Source: Chitinibacter sp. SCUT-21 (GTDB taxonomy: Bacteria; Pseudomonadota; Gammaproteobacteria; Burkholderiales; Chitinibacteraceae). Taken from it: a DNA stretch of 64,000 bases. Location: contig CP102611.1 of the NCBI GenBank assembly GCA_041874755.1, positions 2,232,001-2,296,000 on the forward strand, written 5' to 3'. Under the pieces are notes generated by a model. That model made no database searches and was not told where the DNA came from. It worked only from the letters and a program-made list of their open reading frames with translations. The translations under genes and the position numbers were made by a program. Shown in pieces: positions 34,284 through 42,832 of this stretch; the stretch's first letter is position 1, and the number at the start of each line of letters is the position of its first letter.

Positions 34284-35377
34284 TGACTAGCGATTCGGCT
34301 TCGTTCCTGATCAAACTGAATGCACAGTTGGATCAATTCGGTCTCGATATTGATCTAACCTTGCCCGCGCGCGGCGTGTCGGTATTGTTCGGCCCGTCGG
34401 GTTGCGGCAAAACGACGGTGTTACGCGCGATTGCGGGGCTGGCGCCGCAGGTGCGCGGCGTGGTGAATATCGCCGGTGAAGTGTGGCAGGACGAGGCGAG
34501 ATTTGTGCCGCCGCATTTGCGCGGCGTTGGTATGGTGTTTCAGCAGCCGAGTTTATTTGCGCATTTATCGGTCGAGCAAAACCTGCTGTTTGGCCTCAAA
34601 CGCACGCCGGCCGAGCAACGGCGGATTGCGCCCGAGCAAGCGATTGAATTACTTGGCATTGCGCATTTATTGGCGCGTAAACCCGCGCTGTTATCGGGTG
34701 GCGAGCAACAGCGCGTTGCGATTGCGCGTGCTTTGCTGGCCTCGCCCAAATTACTGCTGCTCGACGAGCCACTGGCCGCGCTCGACGCGCCGCGTAAGGC
34801 CGAGCTGTTGCCCTATCTGGCCAAGCTTAATCGCGAACTCGATTTGCCCATGGTGTATGTCACGCATGCGATGGACGAAGTGAGCCAATTGGCCGATTTT
34901 CTCGTGCTGATGAATCAGGGTGGGGTGGGTATGCAGGGGGCGCTCTCATCTGTATTGTCTCACCCAGATATACCTAGTCAATTTTCCGATGAGTTATCGA
35001 CGATTGTTGATACGCACGTAGTCGCGATCGACGAGCAATTTCATCTCAGTACGCTCGCCTTTGGTCGCGACGGCGCGTGCGCGCAATTACACGTGCCGAC
35101 AAAAAACCACACTGTTGGTCAAGCGCAACGGCTGCGGGTATTTGCGCGCGATATTAGTTTGGCGCATAGCGAGCATCACGACAGCAGTATTGTGAATCGC
35201 CTGCCAGCGACGATACTCGCGCTAATCCCGACCACACATCCAGCACATCTCTTAGTGCAACTAGACGTGGCAGGCCTCACTTTTATTGCCCGGATTACTG
35301 CTTATTCACAAGCAAGCCTGCAACTTGCGGTTGGTCAGCCAGTGTGGGCGCAAATTAAAGCGGTGGCGCTGCTCTAG
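34283..35377 (+). CDS. modC: molybdate ABC transporter ATP-binding protein ModC
   Basis: A 364-residue protein, the length of ModC. The nucleotide-binding domain has Walker A GPSGCGKTT at 37-45, the Q-loop in GMVFQQPSLFAHLS, signature LSGGEQQR, Walker B LLLLDEPLAALD and H-loop VTHAMDE. The C-terminal part (about 230-364) holds a TOBE/MOP-type molybdate-binding domain, for example RLRVFARDISLAHSEH and the final strand AGLTFIARITAYS. It energises ModB. The ATG overlaps the DUF2750 stop by one base; in-frame upstream codons belong to the DUF2750 region and are rejected. Confidence 0.93.
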   Translation: MTSDSASFLIKLNAQLDQFGLDIDLTLPARGVSVLFGPSGCGKTTVLRAIAGLAPQVRGVVNIAGEVWQDEARFVPPHLRGVGMVFQQPSLFAHLSVEQNLLFGLKRTPAEQRRIAPEQAIELLGIAHLLARKPALLSGGEQQRVAIARALLASPKLLLLDEPLAALDAPRKAELLPYLAKLNRELDLPMVYVTHAMDEVSQLADFLVLMNQGGVGMQGALSSVLSHPDIPSQFSDELSTIVDTHVVAIDEQFHLSTLAFGRDGACAQLHVPTKNHTVGQAQRLRVFARDISLAHSEHHDSSIVNRLPATILALIPTTHPAHLLVQLDVAGLTFIARITAYSQASLQLAVGQPVWAQIKAVALL

Positions 35378-35518
35378 GCAACATTCGAAGGTAGTGTTGC
35401 GTGTTTTCATGTTGGTTGCATATTCCATACAGGCGCCGTAATTGCTTAAATCCCTAATATGTCGCCATCTGTAAGTATTGGCATATTGGAATGCCCATCG
35501 AATCGGTTAAGGTTTGCC

Positions 35519-36988
35519 GTGAAAGTTTTTCCCTATCGTTTGCATGCATGGACCTACTTGGCTGCACTGCTATTTTTGGGGTTTGTAACCACCAGCATGG
35601 TGAGCTATTGGGTGTCGCATAAGGAAGTGCAGCAAAGCTTAGTGCACGAGGCTTTGCCGCTGACAAGTGACAATATTTACAACGAAATCCAGAAAGATAT
35701 GTTGCGCCCAGTGTTACTGGCTTCACACATGGCGCACGATGCATTTGTTCGCGATTGGTTGCTCAGTGGCGAGCAAAATCGCAGTGAAATGATTCATTAC
35801 CTCACCGAAGCGAAAGAAAATAACGGACTGTTTACCAGTTTCCTAGTGTCAGATCAGACGCACCATTATTATCACGCTGGTGGCATGTTAAAAAATGTCA
35901 GCGCCAGTGAGTCGCGTGATCGTTGGTATTTCCGTTTGCGGGCCATGAATGAGCCGTTTTCCATCGAAACAGAAGCTGATATTCCTGATCGTGAGCGCGT
36001 CACTTTCTTTGTTAATCACCGTATTGTAGATGAGCAAAATCGCTTTCTTGGCGCGATTGGGCTTGGTATCAAACTCGATACATTAACGGCACTCTTAACC
36101 CGTTACGAGCAGCGTTTTGGGCGGCGGATTTATTTTGTCAACACCGCTGGTGAGGTGATGCTCACTGCACAAGATAACCCCATGCATGGTTCCTTGCAGC
36201 AAGCCTCTGGGGTGAAAACGGTGGCTGCGCAAATATTGGCTCAACAAACTAACCCAAGTGCCTTGAGTTACCGACTTGATGGACAAAAAATAGAACTGCA
36301 TGCGCGCTTTATTCCTGAATTAGGGTGGTATCTGCTGGTGGAGCAAAATGCCAGCGAAGCCTTGCGCCCATTTCAACAAGTTTTGCTGCTTAATTTGCTG
36401 ATTTGCGGTGCTATTACGCTGATTATTGCGGTACTCGCACGCTACCGCATACAGCCCACCTCCAGTGGGCAGCCCCAATTGGCCTTTGTTAATCCGATTA
36501 CTTCTCTTCCATCCCGTCCGGCCTTAGACGTGCTCTTAAGCCAAAAATTAAGCGAATTAAACCGCAACCCACGCCCCATTTCGGGTCTATTGATTGATAT
36601 CGATTGGTTTGCTGATCTCCAGCAGCAATGTGCTCAAGGCAAAATGGCCGAGGTATTACAAGAGTTGGCCGACTTACTTCGCGCCGCTTCACGTGCCAGT
36701 GACATTGTTGCCCATATTGGACGCAGTGAATTTATGATGGTCTTGGATGATTGTGAATTACTGCATGCGACTGAATTAGCCGAGCGTTTGCGACACACCG
36801 TGGAACAACACCGTTTTGCCGTGGCTTTACCCGCGGCGCTAACGATTAGCGTTGCTGTCGCGCAATGGCAGCGGGGCGATGCGATTGAAATATGGTTACT
36901 GCGTTTGGATGATTTGCTCGAGCAAGCGCAGAGTACGGGCCGTAATCAAGTAGTTAGCGATGATGGCGCCGATGTCATCCTCGTTTGA
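35519..36988 (+). CDS. dCache-type membrane sensor with degenerate GGDEF domain
   Basis: A GTG at 35519, preceded by TTAAGG, is the likely start (489 residues); an ATG at 35459 lacks a ribosome site. One membrane helix near 13-33 precedes a periplasmic dCache-like domain of about 260 residues (SRDRWYFRLRAMNEPFSIE, then IVDEQNRFLGAIGLGIKLD). A second helix near 310-330 leads to a cytoplasmic GGDEF-fold domain. The active-site signature is GRSEF instead of GGDEF. LIDIDWFADL keeps the first metal Asp. Such a domain probably cannot make cyclic di-GMP, but may bind it or act by protein contact. It lies 141 bases after modC and may be transcribed separately. Confidence 0.8.
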   Translation: MKVFPYRLHAWTYLAALLFLGFVTTSMVSYWVSHKEVQQSLVHEALPLTSDNIYNEIQKDMLRPVLLASHMAHDAFVRDWLLSGEQNRSEMIHYLTEAKENNGLFTSFLVSDQTHHYYHAGGMLKNVSASESRDRWYFRLRAMNEPFSIETEADIPDRERVTFFVNHRIVDEQNRFLGAIGLGIKLDTLTALLTRYEQRFGRRIYFVNTAGEVMLTAQDNPMHGSLQQASGVKTVAAQILAQQTNPSALSYRLDGQKIELHARFIPELGWYLLVEQNASEALRPFQQVLLLNLLICGAITLIIAVLARYRIQPTSSGQPQLAFVNPITSLPSRPALDVLLSQKLSELNRNPRPISGLLIDIDWFADLQQQCAQGKMAEVLQELADLLRAASRASDIVAHIGRSEFMMVLDDCELLHATELAERLRHTVEQHRFAVALPAALTISVAVAQWQRGDAIEIWLLRLDDLLEQAQSTGRNQVVSDDGADVILV

Positions 36989-37014
36989 AGCTTGGGTTGG
37001 GGTAATAGCCTAAT

Positions 37015-37635
37015 CTACACGGGTAGTTTTTCTTCATGCCACTGCCATTTCGGCAAGATGCGCCCAGTGCTGTGCATATAAGCTAAGTATTCCGCCCCAA
37101 AATGCTTTAACAGCATGCGCTCTTCGTTTGGCATGCGTACCGAATAAAGAACGGCAAAAGTAGCCAGCCCACTGAACCCGGTCAACCAGTTTTGCAGCAT
37201 CATGGCTTGGGCTAATCCCCAGAGCCAGAAGGCGGCATACATTGGATGGCGAATATGTTGATAGATGCCCGATTTAACTAAACGCTGCCCGGTGTGTAAT
37301 TGCCACGTTGTGGTGCCATGGCCGGCCAAATCATATTGGCTGCAGCACAACATCCACAGGCTTAGCAGCATCACACCAGCGCCCATCAAGGCCATGAGCG
37401 GGCTAAAACTCCAATTGAAGTGCGCAAAGAGCGAGTCCGTACTGGCTAGAAGCGGTGTAAGTAGCATGCCGCACACCGCCATACCATGACCGATCCGTTC
37501 GGGCCAATCAGATTGGTTTGCGATGGGCTGTAGTCGCCGCTGGCGCAGAAGAACAGGAAGGCGAATGCAGATCAGCGCCAATGCGGCGAAGATAAACAGC
37601 CGCTGCGCGATGTCTAGATTCATTTCAATACTCAT
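37015..37635 (-). CDS. isoprenylcysteine carboxyl methyltransferase (ICMT/PEMT)-like membrane protein
   Basis: The start at ATG 37635 follows AAGGAAG; 206 residues (an in-frame ATG at 37665 lacks a ribosome site). About five membrane helices precede the conserved C-terminal pattern: LVKSGIYQHIRHPMYAAF, then PNEERMLLKHFGAEYLAY. These are the cofactor-binding RHP and EE motifs of the ICMT/phospholipid methyltransferase fold. Bacteria lack prenylated CaaX proteins, so the bacterial substrate is unknown (lipids or small molecules are candidates). A near-perfect Fur box lies 39 bases upstream, which suggests repression by iron and a link to iron uptake or siderophore metabolism. Confidence 0.78.
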   Translation of the reverse strand: MSIEMNLDIAQRLFIFAALALICIRLPVLLRQRRLQPIANQSDWPERIGHGMAVCGMLLTPLLASTDSLFAHFNWSFSPLMALMGAGVMLLSLWMLCCSQYDLAGHGTTTWQLHTGQRLVKSGIYQHIRHPMYAAFWLWGLAQAMMLQNWLTGFSGLATFAVLYSVRMPNEERMLLKHFGAEYLAYMHSTGRILPKWQWHEEKLPV

Positions 37636-37673
37636 AACTTCTTCCTTGCATATGGGCGTACTCAAATAATAAG

Positions 37674-37692
37674 TTTAATGATAATCATTATC
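37674..37692. promoter_or_regulatory. Fur box
   Basis: The 19 bases match 17 of 19 positions of the classical consensus GATAATGATAATCATTATC, including the complete central AATGATAATCATT core. The site lies 39 bases upstream of the methyltransferase-like start and 114 upstream of the divergent ecotin start. Fur repression of the methyltransferase-like gene is most likely; ecotin may be affected too. Confidence 0.8.
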
Positions 37693-37805
37693 GAATGAAT
37701 GTGCAATTTGGTGTGTAAATATGCAGCAAGCTATACCGTAAATAATCACTAGGGCTTACGATCAAAACACGTTATGCTTTTTGCATCTTGAGTAAGGAGT
37801 GGGAT

Positions 37806-38267
37806 ATGAAAAATTTGCCAATGTGGTGTGTTGTGGCTGCGCTGACTTCTGGTACGGTATTGGCTAGCCCTGATCCAATGAAGGCTTTTCCTGAAGCGGA
37901 ACCAGGTTATCAACGAGTGGTGATTCAGTTGCCCCAAGTGAAGGATCCGGATTTGCGCCGCGTGCAGCTTATCCCAGGTAAAGTCATTGAGGCTGACTGC
38001 AATACGCGTGGCTTGCGAGCCACCATTGAGGAAAAAACCGCTGCAGGTTGGGGTTATAACTACTGGGTTGTAGGGCCGGTCACGACGGGGCCTACGACGA
38101 TGATGGCCTGCCCTGAAGGTAGCGCGAAGAAGAAATTTGTCCCTGTCTATTCAGAAACCTTGCTGCGCTATAACCCCAAATTACCGTTGGTGGTGTACGT
38201 ACCGAATGATATCGAGCTGCGCTACAAAATTTGGAGCGCACCAACGAAGGCAAAAGTGGCCAAATAG
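37806..38267 (+). CDS. eco: ecotin, periplasmic serine protease inhibitor (I11)
   Basis: The start at ATG 37806 follows AAGGAG; 153 residues. The signal peptide (cleavage near VLA-SPD, residue 20) is followed by an intact ecotin fold: GYQRVVIQLPQ, Cys65, GWGYNYWVVGPV, the reactive loop TTGPTTMMACPEG, FVPVYSETLLRYNPKLP and KIWSA. The P1 residue is Met99 with Met100 at P1', the same as in E. coli ecotin. Cys65-Cys102 would form the conserved disulphide. Ecotin inhibits trypsin-fold (S1) proteases such as host neutrophil elastase. It does not normally target subtilases, so it is unlikely to protect against the S8 enzyme in this window. Confidence 0.93.
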   Translation: MKNLPMWCVVAALTSGTVLASPDPMKAFPEAEPGYQRVVIQLPQVKDPDLRRVQLIPGKVIEADCNTRGLRATIEEKTAAGWGYNYWVVGPVTTGPTTMMACPEGSAKKKFVPVYSETLLRYNPKLPLVVYVPNDIELRYKIWSAPTKAKVAK

Positions 38268-38306
38268 TAAAGGTATAAAGCTGTAGATCAATATTTGTAA
38301 TGTGCT

Positions 38307-38336
38307 AATGGCAATACCGTTATGGGTATTGCCATT
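38307..38336 (+). terminator. intrinsic terminator of the ecotin gene
   Basis: AATGGCAATACC, a 6-base loop and its complement form a 12-bp stem, followed by TTTATTTT. Confidence 0.8.
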
Positions 38337-38459
38337 TTTATTTTATAAGCTTTGATCGGATACGCTATTGGCTAAACCGTGCTGATTTGTTACGCAGGTA
38401 TCGAACCTGCGTTTTTCTGCTCTACACTGGATCAATACTGGTTTGCGGGTGAGGGGCTT

Positions 38460-39236
38460 ATGTTGCGCTGGCTATTGATGCTATTTACTTGCGCAACGGT
38501 GCATGCGCAGCAGTTAGTGGTGATGTACGGCGATGAAGCTTATCCGCCGTATTCCTATGTGGAAAATGGGCAATTCAAAGGGATTTATGTCGATTTTTTG
38601 CGCCATGTGAGTGAATTGATGCCGGATTACCGCTTGGAGTTACGACCCAAGCCGTGGAAACGAGCGCTAGTAATGGTGAAAAGTGGTGAGGCCCTAGCGA
38701 TTTTTCCGCCTTATCAATTTAGCGAGCGGGGTTTCATGGTGCCTTACTCGGTGCCGCTGCACACGGAGCGTGTTGTGATTATGTGCGAGCGACGCGTAAT
38801 GAAAAAACCTCGGCCAAATTTTCCGCAGGATTTTGCCGATGTGGTCATCGGCATTAATCGCGGATTTTTATTAAGCGATGCGTTTTGGCATGCGGTGCAA
38901 GATGGGAAAATTAAAATTGATGAAGCGGCCAATAGTGAAGTGAATTTACGTAAATTGGCGGCGGGCCGCATCGATTGTTATGCCAACGATCAATTTGCGG
39001 TGCAATTTGTCTTGCGCAAACTACAACTGGAACCCAAGGCTGAGATGTCGCTTAAAAATCTCGACCTGCTCGAAGCGTATGAATTGCAGCAGCGTACCGC
39101 GCATATTGGTTTTAGCGCCTACGATAATCCAAGTTACAAGGCCGATTTTATCAATCAACTGAATGCGGCGATTGTATTAGGGCTGCGTCAGCAGTTGATG
39201 CAGCAGGCCATCGACGCTTATCTTCCTTCCCAATAA
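38460..39236 (+). CDS. periplasmic solute-binding protein, amino-acid type (SBP_bac_3), orphan
   Basis: I start it at ATG 38460 after GAGGGG, giving 258 residues. The signal peptide (residues 1-16, cleavage near VHA-QQ) precedes a type 2 periplasmic binding fold. It opens LVVMYGDEAYPPYSYVENG and continues FKGIYVDFLRHVSEL, then KLAAGRIDCYANDQFAV in the second lobe. This is the polar amino acid receptor-like family. There is no permease or ATPase beside it. It may feed a distant transporter or a sensor, or act as a soluble chemoreceptor partner. A similar orphan is at 54845-55582. It ends at a strong bidirectional terminator. Confidence 0.8.
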   Translation: MLRWLLMLFTCATVHAQQLVVMYGDEAYPPYSYVENGQFKGIYVDFLRHVSELMPDYRLELRPKPWKRALVMVKSGEALAIFPPYQFSERGFMVPYSVPLHTERVVIMCERRVMKKPRPNFPQDFADVVIGINRGFLLSDAFWHAVQDGKIKIDEAANSEVNLRKLAAGRIDCYANDQFAVQFVLRKLQLEPKAEMSLKNLDLLEAYELQQRTAHIGFSAYDNPSYKADFINQLNAAIVLGLRQQLMQQAIDAYLPSQ

Positions 39237-39263
39237 AAAGACCGCGCATTTTGCGCGGTCTTT
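39237..39263. terminator. bidirectional terminator
   Basis: AAAGACCGCGC, loop ATTTT, GCGCGGTCTTT forms an 11-bp stem between the binding-protein gene (plus) and the symporter gene (minus). Confidence 0.88.
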
Positions 39264-39279
39264 GGGTAGATCAATCTGC

Positions 39280-40743
39280 TTATTTTCTATGGTCTGGCTC
39301 GACGGCGTTATCCGCACGATGGACCCAATAATCGGCGTTTTCAATCCCTAGCGCGCGTGGATCAAATTCTGGCTCCAGACCTTTGGCCTGTTGTGCTTCG
39401 TAATCATTTAGCGCTTTCAGTGCTGGTTTTTGCAGCAGTAAAATCGCAATAATATTGAGCCAAGCCATTAAACCTACGCCAATATCGCCCAAGCCCCACG
39501 CCAAGTCAGACGAGCGCACTGCGCCGTAAACTGTGGTGGCCAAGAGTGCAAATTTAAGCGCGAACAATGCCACCGAGCGTGCTTTTTCATTGCGCAGCAA
39601 ATAGGCCACATTGGTTTCGGCGATGTAGTAGTAAGCAATAATTGTCGTGAATGCAAAGAACAGCAAAGCCACGCCAACAAACATTGCACCTACGCCGGGG
39701 AAGATGCTTTCAACGGCGGATTGCGTGAATCCGGCGCCTGCCTGTACCCCCGCCAAGCCGCTAAACAAAAAGCCGCCTTCAGGATTGACGACATTGTATT
39801 TGCCGGTGATTAAAATCATAAACGCCGTGGCCGAGCAGACAAATAGCGTGTCGACGTAAACGGCAAAAGATTGCACGATACCTTGTTTGGCAGGGTGGCT
39901 TACTTCGGCCGCCGCGGCAGCGTGCGGGCCAGAGCCTTGGCCGGCTTCATTCGAATACACGCCACGCTTCACGCCCCATTGAATCGCCAAGCCGATCATC
40001 GCGCCAAAACCAGCGTCAAAGCTCAGCGCCGAGCTAACGATCAAGCGGATTACTTCAGGCAAATCGCTAATGTGCAGCGCCACCACGACGCCCGCCATCA
40101 AGATATAACCAAGCGCCATAAACGGCACGATGATTTCAGCAAAGCGCGCAATGCGTTTGACGCCACCAAACACGATCAGGCCGAGCGCCAACACAACGCC
40201 GAGCGCAGTGGTTTCTGCTGGAATACCAAAGCCGTTGCTCAGGCCGCTGGCGATCCCGTTCGCTTGCATGCCTGGCAGCAAAATGCCGCAGCCTAAAATT
40301 GTCGCCAAGGCAAAAGCAATCGCGTACCAGCGCATGCCAAGGCCGCGTTCGATATAGTAAGCGGGGCCGCCGCGCAGTTGGCCGTCAACGCGCTGTTTGT
40401 AAATCTGGCCGAGTGTACATTCGATGTAGGACGTGCTCGCGCCCAAAAACGCCATCATCCACATCCAGAACACCGCACCAGGGCCACCAAAGGCGATGGC
40501 GGTCGCAACACCGGCGATATTACCGATCCCGACGCGGCCCGACAGTGTCATCGTCAAAGCTTGAAACGATGAAACGCCTTCGTCGCTGGCCTTGCCATCA
40601 AACATCAGTCGTATCATTTCGCGCAAATGGCGCACCTGCATAAAGCGGGTACGAATTGAAAAATAGACGCCCACACCCAAGCACAGATAGATCAGTGCTG
40701 GGCTCCAAATCAAGCCATTCAGGCTATTGACGATGTCCTGCAT
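39280..40743 (-). CDS. sodium:alanine/glycine symporter, AGCS family
   Basis: A 487-residue inner-membrane protein with about eleven helices. The AGCS hallmarks are GVGVYFSIRTRFMQVRH near the N-terminus, SGRVGIGNIAGVATAIAFGG near 69-88, SYIECTLGQIYK, and GVYSNEAGQGSGPHAAAAA mid-protein. It takes up alanine or glycine with Na+. The upstream gap (40744-40847) is too short and unstructured to hold a glycine riboswitch, which sometimes precedes this family. The C-terminus is hydrophilic (ENADYWVHRADNAVEPDH). It is encoded in the same direction as, and downstream of, the MocR-type regulator. Confidence 0.92.
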   Translation of the reverse strand: MQDIVNSLNGLIWSPALIYLCLGVGVYFSIRTRFMQVRHLREMIRLMFDGKASDEGVSSFQALTMTLSGRVGIGNIAGVATAIAFGGPGAVFWMWMMAFLGASTSYIECTLGQIYKQRVDGQLRGGPAYYIERGLGMRWYAIAFALATILGCGILLPGMQANGIASGLSNGFGIPAETTALGVVLALGLIVFGGVKRIARFAEIIVPFMALGYILMAGVVVALHISDLPEVIRLIVSSALSFDAGFGAMIGLAIQWGVKRGVYSNEAGQGSGPHAAAAAEVSHPAKQGIVQSFAVYVDTLFVCSATAFMILITGKYNVVNPEGGFLFSGLAGVQAGAGFTQSAVESIFPGVGAMFVGVALLFFAFTTIIAYYYIAETNVAYLLRNEKARSVALFALKFALLATTVYGAVRSSDLAWGLGDIGVGLMAWLNIIAILLLQKPALKALNDYEAQQAKGLEPEFDPRALGIENADYWVHRADNAVEPDHRK

Positions 40744-40847
40744 TCCTCACACTCCAGATTGATGAAACACGTTTTATTAATAATTTTTAATGATTGTCTC
40801 AGGATCGTGAGTCTGCGCTATCAGGGAAATCGGAAGCAGGAAATACC

Positions 40848-42305
40848 CTAGCTGTGCTGTGAGTGCTCGACCGAGCGGATAATACTGGCCAGTGTATTGG
40901 CTTGTAGCCGAATCTGATCGTTGCTGAGCGACGCATACCCCATGAGCCAGCCTTCAATGCTCGGTGTTTGACTAAAAAACTGGCTTAAAGGGCGCAAGGC
41001 CAAGCCGCGCGCGAGGCCCGCATTGGTCCACTCGGACTCCTTACCCTGCGGTATGCGGACCGTAAATTGCAGCCCGGCACTGGTATGCAGCGGCAGCAAT
41101 TGCGGGCAATGCTGCGCCAGCTCGCTAATTAATAAATCGCGCCGACTTTTATACAGCGTGCGCATTTGCCGCAAATGGCTGGCGAAATGGCCGCCGTGGA
41201 TAAAATCGGCTGTCACTGCTTGGAGCAATTGATTGCTGTGCCCATCAAATGCATTGCGCGCGCTGCTAAATGCGGCGACCAAATCAGGCGGCAACACGAT
41301 ATAGGCGAGGCGCAAAGAGCCAAACAGCACTTTGCTAAACGTGCCAACATAAATCACGCGCCCTTGCGTATCGAGACCTTGCAGCGACGGCAGCGGGCGA
41401 TGCTCGTATTGAAATTCGCCGTCGTAATCGTCCTCGATAATCCACGCCTTGAGTGCTGCCGCGCGTTCGAGTAATTGCATCCGGCGCGGCAAGCTCATCG
41501 CCATACCTAGCGGGTATTGGTGTGAAGGCGTTGTGTAGATAAGCCTTGGGCTTGGATACTCCCCATTGATATTGATGCCTTCGTCATCAACCGGAATCGG
41601 ACAAATGTGCGCACCCGCGCTGTGCATCGCATTGCGCGCGCCCGGATAGCCCGGCTCTTCCAGCCAAACATGGTCGCCGACGTCGATCAGCATTTGCGCG
41701 ATCAGCTGAATCGCTTGCTGCGAGCTGGTCAAAATCAGCACCTGATTGGCGTCGCACTGCACATTGCGCGATTGCGCCAAATAGCCAGCAATCGCCGCGC
41801 GTAATTCGGGCAGGCCTTGCGGGTCGCCGTAGCGCATTAGCTGCGCACCGTCTTTTTTCCAGCGTTGCTGCATCAGCTTGCCCCACATTTCTTGCGGAAA
41901 AGCATTCGTATCGGGCTGGCCAGTAAAAAACAGCGGTGTATTAAACAAATCATCTCGACATGCGCCCAGCTCGGCAATCGCCTGCCCGCGTTGCGACAAA
42001 CCGGCCGCCGCCTTGGCCGACTTGCTGGCTTTGGACTTTGCGCTCGCTTGCGCGTCAATCGCCACAAAACTGCCGGCGCCGGTTTTTCGCGCCAGATAAC
42101 CTTCCGACTCCAGCCGCGCATACGCCAGCTCGACCGTGCTGCGCGACAGTTGCAAATCCTGCGCTAAAGTGCGCGTTGCTGGCAGTTTGCTGGCACGCGG
42201 CAAATAGCCATCCAAAATCGCGCGCCGCAGCGTGCGAACGAGTTGTTCGTGCAAGGGCAAATCGGCCTGCGCTTGGTCGGCAAAGAGGGTGGGGAGTGCG
42301 GACAT
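40848..42305 (-). CDS. MocR/PdxR-type GntR regulator with aminotransferase domain
   Basis: A 485-residue fusion. An N-terminal GntR winged helix (LPLHEQLVRTLRRAILDGYL, TRTLAQDLQLSRSTVELAYA) is joined by an Ala/Lys/Ser-rich linker (about 105-125) to a type I aminotransferase-fold domain. PLP-site features are present: IIEDDYDGEFQYEHRPLPSL, and the PLP lysine in VGTFSKVLFGSLRLAY. MocR proteins are transcription factors that sense PLP or an amino acid. Common targets are pdxST or neighbouring transporter genes. The AGCS symporter gene downstream, and the divergent membrane-enzyme cluster, are possible targets. Confidence 0.9.
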   Translation of the reverse strand: MSALPTLFADQAQADLPLHEQLVRTLRRAILDGYLPRASKLPATRTLAQDLQLSRSTVELAYARLESEGYLARKTGAGSFVAIDAQASAKSKASKSAKAAAGLSQRGQAIAELGACRDDLFNTPLFFTGQPDTNAFPQEMWGKLMQQRWKKDGAQLMRYGDPQGLPELRAAIAGYLAQSRNVQCDANQVLILTSSQQAIQLIAQMLIDVGDHVWLEEPGYPGARNAMHSAGAHICPIPVDDEGININGEYPSPRLIYTTPSHQYPLGMAMSLPRRMQLLERAAALKAWIIEDDYDGEFQYEHRPLPSLQGLDTQGRVIYVGTFSKVLFGSLRLAYIVLPPDLVAAFSSARNAFDGHSNQLLQAVTADFIHGGHFASHLRQMRTLYKSRRDLLISELAQHCPQLLPLHTSAGLQFTVRIPQGKESEWTNAGLARGLALRPLSQFFSQTPSIEGWLMGYASLSNDQIRLQANTLASIIRSVEHSQHS

Positions 42306-42407
42306 TGGTCTGGCCTTGGCTGGAAAATTGGTTTGCAGTGAAAGACCATTATGCAGCTACAGTGCAGACATTGAAAGTCATCAACAACCTAGATTGGATT
42401 GCGCGGC

Positions 42408-42827
42408 ATGATGTTCCGAGATTTATTGCTAACCCTGCATTTTGTTGGCCTGATTGTCGGTGCGGGCTCTGGCTTTGCCTTGTTTGTGATTGGTTTTCTG
42501 TTGCCACGCTTCGCTGAGCGTGAACGCGCTGAAATCGCCATCGGACTTTATACATTGCGCTATATGTCGTATGCCGGATTGCTGTTGTTGGTGGTGACGG
42601 GGATTTTGATGTTGCAAGCACTTTGGCAAGGCGTACAGGACTCGCTGTGGTTATGGGGTAAGTTGTTGGCGGTGGCGATCATCGTGGTGTGCGCTGTCTT
42701 CGGAGTCCAAGCGATGCGTCGGCCTCGGCCCGATGCTGCCGTTTTCCGCCGCTTGGCCTTGCTCGGCAAAATTAGCGTCGCTGCCAGCTTATGGGTGGTG
42801 ATTTGTGCGGTACAAAGTTTTCATTAA
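42408..42827 (+). CDS. small integral membrane protein of unknown function
   Basis: A 139-residue protein with four hydrophobic segments (about 8-29, 47-66, 80-97, 117-135), starting MMFRDLLLTLHFVGLIVGAG. The length and the N-terminal His in LLLTLHFVG recall the DUF2269/CopD-like small membrane proteins, but I cannot assign it firmly. It starts at one of two adjacent ATG codons (42408 or 42411). It is divergent from the MocR-type gene with a gap of about 100 bases and is followed after 5 bases by a GNAT gene. It is probably the first gene of a five-gene operon reaching 45114. Confidence 0.65.
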   Translation: MMFRDLLLTLHFVGLIVGAGSGFALFVIGFLLPRFAERERAEIAIGLYTLRYMSYAGLLLLVVTGILMLQALWQGVQDSLWLWGKLLAVAIIVVCAVFGVQAMRRPRPDAAVFRRLALLGKISVAASLWVVICAVQSFH

Positions 42828-42832
42828 AGAGA

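Noticed and set aside
26689..38267. Ecotin as the inhibitor of the secreted subtilase
   Set aside because: Ecotin inhibits S1-fold proteases, the genes are 9 kb apart, and a prodomain-like candidate sits directly next to the subtilase.
40744..40847. Glycine riboswitch before the AGCS symporter gene
   Set aside because: The gap is only about 100 bases and shows none of the conserved aptamer elements.
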